Shown: positions 25,603 to 34,726, numbered from the stretch's first letter. The stretch is 64,000 bases of DNA from Benthicola sp039584685 (GCA_039584685.1 JBDGXI010000001.1:21662-85661); one strand, 5' to 3'. The notes: generated by a model from the letters alone, not told the origin. Translations and numbers: made by a program.

Positions 25603-27128
25603 CGATCGCTCGCAGTCGGGCCTGGACCATCTGCGCACCGCTCAACCTGGCGCTGGTGGGCTTCGTGCTCTTCTTCGCCGGTCTTCGGCTCGCCCGACCC
25701 AGGACGGTCTTCTACTACACCGAGGGACCGGTACTCGGCAGCCTGGCCGCGCTGGAGTCGCGCGGTGACGTCCGGGACCTCTATCCGGCGGATGGCTGGC
25801 TCGAACCGCCCGTCGTGCTGACGCTGTATCCACCCGCGTACTTCGTGGCGGCCTCCGGCGTGGACCGATGGGCAGGAAGCGGCGGCACGTTTCTCGGCCT
25901 TCGACTCGTGAGCGTCGCGGCCCTGCTCGGAGTTCTGGCTATGCTCGCCTTGCATGCGTACCGGCGCCGGGCTCCGCCGGCCTGGGTCCTCGCGCTCACC
26001 GCGGCGGCCCTCGTGACGCCCGGCGTGTTCACCGTCGTAGCAGCCGCGCAGGCCGACACGCTAGCCCTCGTGCTGACCTGGATCGGGATTACCGCGGCCC
26101 TCGGAACGAAGGGCGATCGCGCCCGGCCCGGCGTGCTGCCCGTCCTCGCGGCCGGTGGGGCGTTCCTCCTCGCGTTCTTCACCAAGCAGAGCTTCGTGGC
26201 CGCGCCGGCCGCCCTGGTGCTGAGCCTGTTTCTGGAGCGCAGGATCGGGAAGGGCGTGGCTTTCGCAGGCGGCCTGGCCATTGTCGCTCTGCCCGCCGTT
26301 CTTCTCCTGAACGCCGCGACATCGGGAGGGTACCTGTCGAACACCGTGGGGGCGCTCACGGGGACGTCGGGATGGGCGAACCTCGTATCGAGTCTGTCGG
26401 AGAGTGAGCCCCTGCAGTGGCTTCCCATCGGCGCGGCCGTACTGTTCATCCTGCGCAGACACCTGCGCCCTGGATTCCCGGAGCTCTACCTCCTGGTGAG
26501 CCTTCTGCTGCACACGACGGCTATGCTCAAGACCGGTTCCAGCGTCAACTACCTGCTGGAGCCGACCTTCGCGGCGCTGCTTCTGGTCGCGATCCGCTGG
26601 CCCACGGTTGTCGGGTCCCCGATGGAGGCGCCTCCCGGCTCGGAGCGGGCCGCACGGGCGACCGGTGCCCTGGCCGCCCTGTTCGCGATGGCTCTCGGTC
26701 TCACGGCGAGCGCCGCGGTCCTGCGAGAGTACCCTACCATCAAAGCCTGGGCGGCCTCGGCCGGATTGGCGCGAGTCGCAGATTTCGAAGGCTATCCCCT
26801 CGTGGACCCGATGTTCTTCCCGGCGGTCCTGGAGCGGGACGGAAGGCCGTGGCTCAACGATCCGTTCGCGTTCGGCGCCCTGGAAGAGACCGGCCAGTGG
26901 GATCCTCGCCGGCTGGTCTCGGATCTCGAGAGCCGGCGAATTCCCTTCGCCCTCACCGTCGTGGACGTCGGGTCCAGCCCGGCTCCTCCCGGGGTCGGGA
27001 CGCGCGACCTCGTGATGGCCTACTTCTGGCGGTCGCGCCCCATCTGGACTGCGCTGACCGGGTCGTACAGCCCGACCGCTGCCGGCCCGCTGACGGTCTG
27101 GCTGCCGCGCGAGGACCCCGAACCGTGA
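25599..27128 (+). CDS. multispanning GT-C-like membrane protein
   Basis: 509 residues from a TTG whose last two bases belong to the preceding stop (TTGA). About ten membrane helices. The first outer loop carries YYTEGPVLGSL, with a possible catalytic Glu, and a LYPPAYFVA proline motif like the HPP motif of the neighbours. AQADTLALVLTWIG corresponds to the second conserved loop. The family is less clear than for the two preceding genes; the role as a lipid-linked-sugar transferase is inference from topology and context. Confidence 0.65.
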   Translation: MTIARSRAWTICAPLNLALVGFVLFFAGLRLARPRTVFYYTEGPVLGSLAALESRGDVRDLYPADGWLEPPVVLTLYPPAYFVAASGVDRWAGSGGTFLGLRLVSVAALLGVLAMLALHAYRRRAPPAWVLALTAAALVTPGVFTVVAAAQADTLALVLTWIGITAALGTKGDRARPGVLPVLAAGGAFLLAFFTKQSFVAAPAALVLSLFLERRIGKGVAFAGGLAIVALPAVLLLNAATSGGYLSNTVGALTGTSGWANLVSSLSESEPLQWLPIGAAVLFILRRHLRPGFPELYLLVSLLLHTTAMLKTGSSVNYLLEPTFAALLLVAIRWPTVVGSPMEAPPGSERAARATGALAALFAMALGLTASAAVLREYPTIKAWAASAGLARVADFEGYPLVDPMFFPAVLERDGRPWLNDPFAFGALEETGQWDPRRLVSDLESRRIPFALTVVDVGSSPAPPGVGTRDLVMAYFWRSRPIWTALTGSYSPTAAGPLTVWLPREDPEP

Positions 27129-29101
27129 GCGGTCCACGCCCCGGACGGGTGCTCGGCTGGTTTCTGCTGCTGGTGCCTCTGGTTCCGCTGTCCTGGCTGT
27201 TCGGCGAGATCGATCGGGCCCGCGGCCTGGTACCGCCCTCCGAGGCTCTGTTGGGGGCCTTCGTGTTCGGCGCGCTCGCCTTGCTGGGCGCCCGGTTGTT
27301 CCCGGCCGGGCTGCCCGAACGCGCGCTCACCGCTCTCGAGCGCGAGCGGGGTGCGGGAGCTCTCGTCGCCCGCGGGGCCGTCCCGCTGCTTCTGGTTCTG
27401 CTACTCGCCACCTCGATCCTGGCGTTCGCCCGCCGACCGCTGCTGATCGACAGCGTCATCCAGCTGTTCCAGGCGCGGATCTTCGCGTCGGGGCACCTGT
27501 ATGCGGGTGCCCCGCCCGGAGAGGCCTTCTTCGCCGTCCAGCACATGCTCGTGGATGGAGGGCGGTGGTATTCCCAGTATCCACCCGGACACTCAGCGAT
27601 CCTGGGCCTCGGGGTGGGACTCGGCGTGGCATGGCTGGTGCCGGTGGCCCTGTCCGTCGGGACCGCCCTGCTCCTGTACGGTTTCGCCCGCCGGGCCTAT
27701 GATCTGGCCACGGCCCGCCTGACGGTGATCCTTCTCGCCCTGGCTCCGTTCTTCTGGTTCATGGGGGCAAGTCACATGAACCACGTCTCGGCCCTGTTCT
27801 TCGTGTCAGCCTTCCTGTACCTGCTGGTTCGATGGGAGGAACGAGGCGCCCCGGGGATCCTCCTGGGCGCCGGCCTGGCGATCGGGGCGGCCTTCCTCTC
27901 GCGCCCTCTAACCGCGGTCGCGGTCGGCCTGGCGATGGCCCCGTTCGTTCTTCTCACGGCCTTCAGAAAGCGCGACAAAGTCTCGGCGGGCGCGGGTCTC
28001 GCCGGCGTGCTGGTGGCCGTGTTCCTGTATCTGGCCTACAACGCGGCCACCACGGGCGATCCGCTGATGCCCGGATACATCAAGCTGTGGGGCGCGGATC
28101 ACGGTCTGGGCTTTCACTCGACGCCGTGGGGCGAGGTCCACACGTTGCTCGCCGGCCTGCGCAACGAGATCACGGACCTGGCTCTTCTCTCCGCTCTGCT
28201 GTTCGAGTGGCCGGTCTCGGCACTGATTCCAGCCGCACTGCTTTTCGCGGCGGGATGGGGCTCGAGGAAGTGGGACACCCGCCTCCTGGCCGGATTCCTG
28301 GCCCTGCCGGCCGCCTACCTGTTCTACTGGCACAGGGATGCGTTTCTCGGCCCGCGCTATCTCTATTCGGGACTCGCCTTCCTGGTTCCGCTGACGGCCC
28401 GGGGCCTCATCGAGGTGTTTCGCCGGGCGGGGGATCGCCACCTGTGGGGAGGCTCGGAACTGACCCGTGTTCCGGTGTCGAGCGTTGCCGGCATGCTGCT
28501 GCTGCTGTGCCTCGCGTACGCCGCGGCCTATTCGACGCCCCGCAGGTTCCACGTGTACCGCACCGGGCTGGCCAGCATGAAGGTTGACCTGGCCGCGGAG
28601 GTCGGGCACCGGGGCATATCCGATGCCGTCATCTTCGTTCCGGTGAGCTGGGGCAATCGTCTGCTGGCCCGGATGCGAGGGCTTGGAGTGTCCGCCTCCG
28701 GCGCGGAGAAGGCATACCGCCAGAGTGATCACTGTGCCCTGGAGTTGACGGTCCGTCGTGCCGAGCGGGAGAGGTGGACGCCTTCCCGGACGGCGGCCGC
28801 GATCGCCGAGCTTGGGCCCGGGGGAGAGCCGGTCCCCGCCTCGAGTCCGCTGACCAACGGAGATCCGACGCTTCGGCTGACCGCGGGCACTTCGCCGGCT
28901 CCCGAATGCATGGACGAGATCGCGTATGACCGGGCCGGCTACTCGAACTTCGCGCCGTTCCTGGCCGATCAGGATCCATCGCTCGCGGGTCCCCTGGTGA
29001 TCGCCCGGGACCTGCGGCGGCGCAACCGGGAGTTGCTGGACGCGTATCCTGGTCGCCGGGCGTTCACCTATCGGAACGGCGAGTTCCTCCCGGCACGCTG
29101 A
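27125..29101 (+). CDS. multispanning GT-C-like membrane protein
   Basis: 658 residues from a GTG overlapping the previous stop (GTGA). Twelve or so membrane helices; first-loop acidic region (LLIDSVIQLFQARIFASG), then a YPPGHSAIL proline motif, then MGASHMNHVSALFFVSAFLY. It resembles GT39 family membrane proteins but shows a long C-terminal soluble part (about 520-658). It is the last gene of the coupled cluster. Substrate unknown. Confidence 0.65.
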   Translation: MSGPRPGRVLGWFLLLVPLVPLSWLFGEIDRARGLVPPSEALLGAFVFGALALLGARLFPAGLPERALTALERERGAGALVARGAVPLLLVLLLATSILAFARRPLLIDSVIQLFQARIFASGHLYAGAPPGEAFFAVQHMLVDGGRWYSQYPPGHSAILGLGVGLGVAWLVPVALSVGTALLLYGFARRAYDLATARLTVILLALAPFFWFMGASHMNHVSALFFVSAFLYLLVRWEERGAPGILLGAGLAIGAAFLSRPLTAVAVGLAMAPFVLLTAFRKRDKVSAGAGLAGVLVAVFLYLAYNAATTGDPLMPGYIKLWGADHGLGFHSTPWGEVHTLLAGLRNEITDLALLSALLFEWPVSALIPAALLFAAGWGSRKWDTRLLAGFLALPAAYLFYWHRDAFLGPRYLYSGLAFLVPLTARGLIEVFRRAGDRHLWGGSELTRVPVSSVAGMLLLLCLAYAAAYSTPRRFHVYRTGLASMKVDLAAEVGHRGISDAVIFVPVSWGNRLLARMRGLGVSASGAEKAYRQSDHCALELTVRRAERERWTPSRTAAAIAELGPGGEPVPASSPLTNGDPTLRLTAGTSPAPECMDEIAYDRAGYSNFAPFLADQDPSLAGPLVIARDLRRRNRELLDAYPGRRAFTYRNGEFLPAR

Positions 29102-29120
29102 TACGCTCGTCGTCTCTTCC

Positions 29121-29151
29121 TTGAAGCCCCGTTGATACGTGGGGCTACACT
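29121..29151 (+). promoter_or_regulatory. possible promoter and hairpin ahead of the minor pilin genes
   Basis: TTGAAG (29121-29126), a long 19-nt spacer and TACACT (29146-29151). The same DNA contains AGCCCC (29125-29130) facing GGGGCT (29141-29146), a 6-bp stem with a 10-nt loop. Either reading is weak; it lies in the 92-bp gap between the glycosyl cluster and the pseudopilin. Confidence 0.3.
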
Positions 29152-29193
29152 CGCCTCGTGGTGCGCCCGGCCCGCACGTGAGGTACGACGAAA

Positions 29194-29652
29194 ATGAGAA
29201 ACAGCCGCTTCCTCGGGCCGGCGGGGGTCACCCTGCCGGAACTGCTCATCACGCTCACGGTGATCGGCACTCTCACCACGCTGGGCGCCAGTGGCTTCAG
29301 GAATCTTCGCGACGCCACCTCGATGCGAGCTGCCACCTGGTCCGTGCGGAATCATCTGGTGCTGGCACGCTCCCTGGCCATCGCGAGACGGGAGAAGATC
29401 AGAATCCGCCAGGACGAATCCGGCGACCTGGTGCTCCTCACGCTATCCGGGGAGAGGGTGGCGGCGGCCTCGGTAGGCCCATCCTCCGACGTGCCCGTGG
29501 ACTCGCTTCGGGTCCGGCCATCGACCCTCCGCTTCAACTCTCGCGGGCAGGCGGCGCCAGGAAGCGTGTACCTGTATCGAGGCGACAGGGTCGTGCGCGT
29601 GGTATCCAATTTCCTCGGTCGGTTGCGCATAGAATCATACCGCGCGCCATGA
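29194..29652 (+). CDS. GspH/FimT-type minor pseudopilin
   Basis: 152 residues. An 11-residue basic leader ends in Gly before VTLPELLITLTVIGTLTTLG, a type IV prepilin signal with Glu at mature position 5. The rest is a small beta-rich domain with GDLVLLTLSGERV and a C-terminal YRGDRVVRVVSNFLGRLRI, matching GspH/FimT/FimU proteins that prime pilus assembly. It overlaps the following pseudopilin by ATGA. Confidence 0.85.
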   Translation: MRNSRFLGPAGVTLPELLITLTVIGTLTTLGASGFRNLRDATSMRAATWSVRNHLVLARSLAIARREKIRIRQDESGDLVLLTLSGERVAAASVGPSSDVPVDSLRVRPSTLRFNSRGQAAPGSVYLYRGDRVVRVVSNFLGRLRIESYRAP

Positions 29653-30104
29653 GGTCCCCGGGAAGCGTCAAGGATTCAGACAGGGATCGCTGCGTTATGC
29701 ATGGAGACTCGGCCGGAATCGCCCTAAATACTGCATATTTCAGGCGTGTCGGGGTGGTCACGTTCTTGCACGCCGTGCTCCTGGGAAACCGCGCTCGGTC
29801 CGGTTTCGGTCTGCCGGAAGTAGTGGTGGCCGTCACCGTTCTGGGGGTCGGAGTTCTCGGGGTAGCAGCATTGGGTGGTGCGGCGAGCAAGCTGAGACAC
29901 ATCGGGGCGGTGCGCAGCGCACAGACGGTTGCCGTCGCCACGTTGCTCGAAGACGTCTCGGCGGTCGGGCCGACGGACCTTGAAACCACGGTCGACACGA
30001 CACGGGTGTTCGAGGGTCTGATCGAGCTCCGCGTGACGGTGAGCGGAGCCGGGCCGGCGGGACCACTGTCATGGGTGACCAGAAGACCGTCGGAAGGGCC
30101 TTAG
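29649..30104 (+). CDS. PilV/GspI-like minor pseudopilin, start uncertain
   Basis: 151 residues if the ATG at 29649 (ATGA overlap) is used. A prepilin motif GFGLPEVVVAVTVLGVGVLG is clear, with Glu at mature position 5, but the leader would then be 52 residues long, far more than usual. In-frame alternatives are ATG 29697 and GTG 29775; the last gives a normal 10-residue leader. The stretch 29700-29750 is richer in A+T than its surroundings, which favours a later start. The short C-terminal domain (VFEGLIELRVTVSGAG) resembles PilV/GspI. Confidence 0.75.
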   Translation: MRSPGSVKDSDRDRCVMHGDSAGIALNTAYFRRVGVVTFLHAVLLGNRARSGFGLPEVVVAVTVLGVGVLGVAALGGAASKLRHIGAVRSAQTVAVATLLEDVSAVGPTDLETTVDTTRVFEGLIELRVTVSGAGPAGPLSWVTRRPSEGP

Positions 30105-30191
30105 CTCAGTACCCTGGGGCGTGACCGTTGCGTGCATGCTACACGCAGGTGAAGTTGCTGCGACGGAGGAGGCGACGCGGGCCGAAATGAA

Positions 30192-30221
30192 TTGACGCGC
30201 CGGACGTATGCGCAGTATCGT
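30192..30221 (+). promoter_or_regulatory. candidate sigma-70 promoter for pilMNOPQ
   Basis: -35 TTGACG (30192-30197), 18-nt spacer, -10 TATCGT (30216-30221). It predicts an mRNA start near 30228 and a leader of about 43 nt to the ATG at 30271, and so excludes the upstream in-frame ATG at 30208 as the pilM start. Confidence 0.55.
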
Positions 30222-30270
30222 GCCACACCGTCCGGCTGGTCCCGACAAGATCTCGTTGAGCAAGTGTATC

Positions 30271-31317
30271 ATGGCTCTATTTGGCATCGGCCGAAAAAAG
30301 AAGACGGTTGGCCTTGACGTTGGAAGCGGCTTCATCAAGGTCGCGATCGTCGATCACACGGGACCCGTGCCCGAGGTCGAGCGTCTCGTCGTCCACCGCC
30401 TCGGAGCCGATGCCATCGTCGAGGGAGAGGTCATGGATCCGGGCCTCGTGGCCGAGACCATCGATACTCTGTTCGTCGAAGAGGGCATCCACGACAGGGA
30501 CGTGGTGGCTTCGGTCGGAGGGCGGGACCTGATCATCAAGCCCATCCAGATGGACCGGATGAAGAAGTCCGACGCTCGCGAGGTCATCCGGTGGGAGGCG
30601 GAGCAGTACGTGCCCTTCGACATGGACGACGTGCAGCTGGACTTCGAGATTACGGACCCCGAGGGTGAAGGTCTGCAGATGAGCGTTCTGCTCGTCGCCG
30701 CCAAACGGGAGCTCGTCGAAAACAAGGTCGCGCTCCTCGAAGAGGCGAACCTCGCTCCTCGAATCATAGACGTAGACGCCTTCGCTCTCCACAATTCGCT
30801 CCAGCTCAACTACCCGGAAGCCATGAAAGGCATCTCCGGTCTCGTGAGCATCGGCCACGAGACGGCGAACGTGAACATCCTCGAGGATGGGGTGCCGGTC
30901 CTGACCCGCGATCTGACGTTCGGTACGCGGCGCCTGTCGCTGGACCTGCAGCGCGAGCGTGGGATGTTGGCCGAAGAGGCGGAGGCGGTTCTCAGGGGCG
31001 AGAACGTGGACGAGAGACTGCGGAATTTCCTCTACGAGCGGGCGCAGGAAGTGGGACGAGGGATCGAGCGGGCCACGGCGTTTCTCGAGACACAGGAAGT
31101 GGGGGCCAGCCTCGGGCGGCTCTACCTGTGCGGTGGCGGCGTGCGCGTTCCCGGCCTCGTCGAGGCGCTCGCCGAGCGGCTCGGAGTGGAGACGCGCGTG
31201 GCGAGTTCGTTCGAGGTGCTGAACGTCAAGCCGGGCGCCGCCGAAGCCGAGAACCTCGAGCACATGGGACCCATGATGATGCTGGCCATCGGACTGGCCC
31301 TGCGGGAAGCGGCATGA
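30271..31317 (+). CDS. pilM: type IV pilus inner-membrane complex protein PilM
   Basis: 348 residues. An actin-like cytoplasmic protein that binds the PilN N-terminus. It begins MALFGIGRKKKTVGLDVGSG, which contains the phosphate-1 nucleotide loop, and continues with AREVIRWEAEQYVPFD and a late GGGVRVPGL nucleotide-binding segment, all typical of PilM. First gene of the classical pilMNOPQ order. The ATG at 30271 is chosen because the family starts here and a promoter overlaps the longer frame. Confidence 0.93.
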   Translation: MALFGIGRKKKTVGLDVGSGFIKVAIVDHTGPVPEVERLVVHRLGADAIVEGEVMDPGLVAETIDTLFVEEGIHDRDVVASVGGRDLIIKPIQMDRMKKSDAREVIRWEAEQYVPFDMDDVQLDFEITDPEGEGLQMSVLLVAAKRELVENKVALLEEANLAPRIIDVDAFALHNSLQLNYPEAMKGISGLVSIGHETANVNILEDGVPVLTRDLTFGTRRLSLDLQRERGMLAEEAEAVLRGENVDERLRNFLYERAQEVGRGIERATAFLETQEVGASLGRLYLCGGGVRVPGLVEALAERLGVETRVASSFEVLNVKPGAAEAENLEHMGPMMMLAIGLALREAA

Positions 31318-31327
31318 GGTCCCTGCG

Positions 31328-31963
31328 ATGATCGAGGTCAATCTTCATCCGCAGGGATCCAAGAAGCGTCGGAAGGGGCGCAAGCTTCCGACGGCACCGG
31401 GCTGGTTGAAGTCGACCGGCACCGGCGAGGGTCGCGACCGGTGGCTGATCGCGGCCGTAGCGATCCCCGCCCTGGTCTTACTGGTCGTCGGCTGGATGTG
31501 GTTCACGCAGCGCGCCGAACGCGGCGCGCTGGACGAGCGGGTCGTGGAGGCCGTGGCTGATTCGAGCCGGCTTTCAGACCTGAGAGCGTTGAGCGACAGC
31601 CTTATCGCCCGCGAGGCGCAGATCAGTGAGCGGCTCCGGCTTCTCGAGGGCCTCGACGGCGGCCGCTTCGTGTGGCCTCGCCTTCTGGACGAATTCAGCC
31701 GTGCTCTCCCGGACTACGCCTGGCTGACGTCGATTCGCGAAGCCAACGCCCTTCCGGATCTCCAGGTCCAGATCGACGGAATGGCGGCGAATCCGCTTGC
31801 GATCACCGCCTTCGTCCGCAGCCTCCAGGAATCGCCTTTCGTTGAGGAGGTTCGGATTCTGGGGAGCCAGGAGCAGGACCTGGAGGGATTCAGTGCGCAC
31901 ACGTTCAGCCTGATCGTCGGGTACTCGGAACCGGCGGCGCCTGATGCAGGGGAGGATACCTGA
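31328..31963 (+). CDS. pilN: type IV pilus alignment protein PilN
   Basis: 211 residues. The N-terminal MIEVNLHP is close to the IRINLLP motif by which PilN binds PilM. A basic stretch follows, then one membrane helix (WLIAAVAIPALVLLVVGWMW), a coiled-coil (about 70-105) and a small ferredoxin-like periplasmic domain (about 110-195). The cytoplasmic segment before the helix is longer than usual, about 35 residues. 10 bp after pilM. Confidence 0.92.
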   Translation: MIEVNLHPQGSKKRRKGRKLPTAPGWLKSTGTGEGRDRWLIAAVAIPALVLLVVGWMWFTQRAERGALDERVVEAVADSSRLSDLRALSDSLIAREAQISERLRLLEGLDGGRFVWPRLLDEFSRALPDYAWLTSIREANALPDLQVQIDGMAANPLAITAFVRSLQESPFVEEVRILGSQEQDLEGFSAHTFSLIVGYSEPAAPDAGEDT

Positions 31964-31965
31964 CC

Positions 31966-32568
31966 ATGGCGATCCTCCCGCAGGACCAGCGCCAGCAGAT
32001 GATGCTGCTCGCGATCATTCTCGCACTGGCAGCGGGCGCGTTGTACTACAACTTCAGCTACCGTTCCGGGGCCGAGGAGCTCGTGAGCCTGACGGACCGC
32101 GTGGAAGACCTCGAGACCCAGAACCAGCTCGCGGAAGCGCGGATCGGAAACCTGCAGCAGCTGCGCGATCGGATCAGTGAGGCCGAGATCCAGTTCGAGC
32201 TCGTCGAGCGGCTGGTGCCGTCGGATGCCGAAGTGGCGGCGATCTACGAGGCCATCGCGACCGAGAGTCAGGCCCTCGATCTGCGCCTGATCAACGTGGA
32301 GCCGAGCCTCCCGGAGCCCGCGGACAGTGGGGCTTACTTCTTGCGGCAGGAATGGCTGATGCAGGTGGAAGGGGACTACCACTCGCTAGCCGAGTTTCTG
32401 ACCCGGGTGGCTTCTTTCGACCGAATCGTGCGCCCGCGCGTGACGCAGGTGGCTCCCACCGCGCAGACTCCGAGTGGGCGGCAAAAGGTGATAGCCTCCT
32501 TCGGATTGGAGACCTACGTGCTGGCTCCCGAAGAGGCGCAGGCGGTTGTCCCGGAGGTGACGGAGTGA
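31966..32568 (+). CDS. pilO: type IV pilus alignment protein PilO
   Basis: 200 residues: short N-terminus, a membrane helix (MMLLAIILALAAGALYYNF), a coiled-coil (about 35-75) and a periplasmic domain with LVPSDAEVAAIYEAI, corresponding to the LP-x-x-x-E region of PilO. It pairs with PilN in the periplasm to link the platform to PilP-PilQ. It starts 2 bp after the pilN stop. Confidence 0.92.
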   Translation: MAILPQDQRQQMMLLAIILALAAGALYYNFSYRSGAEELVSLTDRVEDLETQNQLAEARIGNLQQLRDRISEAEIQFELVERLVPSDAEVAAIYEAIATESQALDLRLINVEPSLPEPADSGAYFLRQEWLMQVEGDYHSLAEFLTRVASFDRIVRPRVTQVAPTAQTPSGRQKVIASFGLETYVLAPEEAQAVVPEVTE

Positions 32569-33005
32569 TTGCGCGCGGGCTGGCGGCCCTGGCCGTTCTC
32601 CTCCTGGCAGCGCCGGGACTGTGGGCGCAGGAAGGCGAGCCGGATGATGCGGCCCCGGTGGAGGCGGTGCAGGCCGCTCCGACGCTGCAGCGAGAATCGT
32701 TTTCGTACTCCGGCGCCGGGCGGCGTGATCCGTTCAAGGCGCTGGAGGCTGGTGACGAGCTCGGACCTCGATTCGAGAACCTGGAGCTCGCCGGGATCAT
32801 ATTCAGCCCGCAAGCGGGCAGCGTGATCGTCCTGGTGGATCGATCGACGCAGAGGCGGCACCGCGTCTGGGAAGGCGACATCGTAGGCGGCGCGACGTTG
32901 CTCGACGTGACGCCGGACGAGGCGGTCTTCAGGGTCACCGTCTTCGGCGTCAGCAGACAGGATACGCTGCGCCTGAAGAACACGGACAAGGAGCAGGGCG
33001 GATGA
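32565..33005 (+). CDS. pilP: type IV pilus lipoprotein-family protein PilP
   Basis: 146 residues from a GTG that overlaps the pilO stop (GTGA). It has an N-terminal signal (GLAALAVLLLAAPGLWAQ) but no lipobox cysteine, unlike many PilP proteins, so it is probably secreted or N-terminally anchored. The homology domain carries GRRDPFKAL, LELAGIIFS and VWEGDIVGGATLLDV, all typical of PilP, which connects PilN-PilO to the secretin. Confidence 0.88.
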   Translation: MIARGLAALAVLLLAAPGLWAQEGEPDDAAPVEAVQAAPTLQRESFSYSGAGRRDPFKALEAGDELGPRFENLELAGIIFSPQAGSVIVLVDRSTQRRHRVWEGDIVGGATLLDVTPDEAVFRVTVFGVSRQDTLRLKNTDKEQGG

Positions 33006-34726
33006 TCGGCAAACAGGTCCTCGCGACCCTCCTGGCAACCCTCTGGGCGGCGGCGCCCGTGGGCCACGTTCAGGAGGTCCGGATCTCCTCTTCCGGAGAT
33101 CAGACCGAGATCGCCGTCATCACGAACGGCGAGGTGGAGGTCCGGGACTTCATCCTGAGGGACCCGGCGCGCCTGATTCTCGACGTTCACGGTGCGGTCA
33201 ACGAACTTCCCGAGGGCACCTTCGAAGGCATCGGGCGTGGCGGAATCGTGCGACTGAGGAGCAGTCAGTTCAGAGACGATGTGGTCCGCCTGGTGTTCGA
33301 TCTCGCGCAGGCGCCGAGCTATCAGACGGCATCGGAATCCGGGCAGTACACCGTTCGCTTCACGAACCCCGGCGGGACGTTCGATACGTGGAGCAGCGGA
33401 TCCGTGGCGACAGGAACGGTCGCCATGCTGGATCGCGTGCCCGAACCGACTGTGGCTCCCGCTCGGGCGGCTGGTCGCACCATGCAACAGGATGCGACGG
33501 ATCTCGAACGCATTACGGTGGCGTACGACAGCGCCAGCATGCTTGAGGTGCTGGCCGGGTTCTCGGAGTTCGCGGGGGTTTCGATCGTCCCGAGCACGGA
33601 CGCTGCAGGGATGACCGTGCAGGGTGTCGACATCCGTAACCAGAGATGGGACGTGGCCCTCGACGCCATCCTCGCGTCGCAGGGTCTGGGGTGGAGGCTG
33701 CAGTCCGAGGGGATCCTGATCGTGGACAAGCTGGAGGGGATCCGGGCGCGCGACACGCTGCAGACCGAGACGCGGGTTTTCAAGATCAATTACGCCGCGG
33801 CCGATTCCGTGGCCTCGACACTCGAGCGGCTCGCCACGCCGAATCGCGGCCAGGTCGTTCCGTACCTGGGCGCCAACTCCGTGATCGTCACGGATGCGCC
33901 TTCGGTCGTGGCCCGCATGGACAGCCTGATCCGCAACCTGGATGTGAAGACGCCCCAGGTTTCCATCGAAGCCAAGATCATCTTCGTGGACCGCACGGAC
34001 GTGATGGAGCTGGGGATCATCTACGATCTCAAGGACATGCAGGGGAACTCCATCAACGACGTGATCGGTGTTCCCGATCCGCTGAATCCGGGCGAGATCA
34101 CGAACCAGACGCTGGTGGACCTGGGCGGTAACTCAGTCGCCGTCCTGGCCAACGCCAACGACCAGGTTCTGACTCCATCCCTGGAGATCCTCGCTTCCGT
34201 GGCGTTCGGTGACTTCTCGCTGTCCGCGTGGCTCCAGGCCCTCGAGCAGCACAAGCTTTCCGACGTGCAGGCCGCGCCAACGATCCAGGTGGTCGATAAC
34301 CACCACGCCCGGATCCAGGTCGGTGAGAAGACCCCCGTGCGCGTCCTGGACGCGGGTACCGGGAACACCCAGGCGCAGGCGACCGTACAGTACGAGGACA
34401 CGGGGATCATCCTCGATGTCACGCCGCACATCACGAACAACAGCCAGATCCTGCTCGACGTATCGGCCGAGCGGTCGGGTATCCAGACCGAGATCCCGGA
34501 TATCGGATTCACGTTCCTGAAGCAGATCGGCCAAACGCGCCTCCTGCTGGACGACGGCGAGACCATGGTCATCGGAGGCCTCACTCTGAGCCAGGTGGAC
34601 CGGTCGGAGACGGGAATCCCGCTTCTCATGGATATTCCGGTCCTCGGAGCGCTGTTCCGCACGACCAAGAACTCAGAACGCAAGACGGATCTGATCATCC
34701 TGGTGACGCCTCACATCGTGGATTAG
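33002..34726 (+). CDS. pilQ: type IV pilus secretin PilQ
   Basis: 574 residues; shorter than the about 700-residue proteobacterial PilQ because only one AMIN domain (about 22-115) is present. Then an STN/N0 domain (about 175-245), one secretin N1 domain (about 255-315) and the C-terminal secretin barrel domain. That domain includes QVSIEAKIIFVDRT, a VPVRVL-like gate region (GEKTPVRVLDAG) and the closing FRTTKNSERKTDLIILVTPHI. It forms the outer-membrane pore for the pilus. The ATG overlaps the pilP stop (ATGA); a strong terminator follows. Confidence 0.95.
   Translation: MIGKQVLATLLATLWAAAPVGHVQEVRISSSGDQTEIAVITNGEVEVRDFILRDPARLILDVHGAVNELPEGTFEGIGRGGIVRLRSSQFRDDVVRLVFDLAQAPSYQTASESGQYTVRFTNPGGTFDTWSSGSVATGTVAMLDRVPEPTVAPARAAGRTMQQDATDLERITVAYDSASMLEVLAGFSEFAGVSIVPSTDAAGMTVQGVDIRNQRWDVALDAILASQGLGWRLQSEGILIVDKLEGIRARDTLQTETRVFKINYAAADSVASTLERLATPNRGQVVPYLGANSVIVTDAPSVVARMDSLIRNLDVKTPQVSIEAKIIFVDRTDVMELGIIYDLKDMQGNSINDVIGVPDPLNPGEITNQTLVDLGGNSVAVLANANDQVLTPSLEILASVAFGDFSLSAWLQALEQHKLSDVQAAPTIQVVDNHHARIQVGEKTPVRVLDAGTGNTQAQATVQYEDTGIILDVTPHITNNSQILLDVSAERSGIQTEIPDIGFTFLKQIGQTRLLLDDGETMVIGGLTLSQVDRSETGIPLLMDIPVLGALFRTTKNSERKTDLIILVTPHIVD

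Noticed and set aside
30129..30147. Hairpin TGCGTG/CACGCA after the second pseudopilin as a terminator
   Set aside because: Only 6 bp with a 7-nt loop and no T-run; too weak to annotate.
30208..30270. Longer pilM start at ATG 30208
   Set aside because: It lies within the predicted promoter (-10 at 30216-30221), and PilM proteins begin at the MALFGIG segment.
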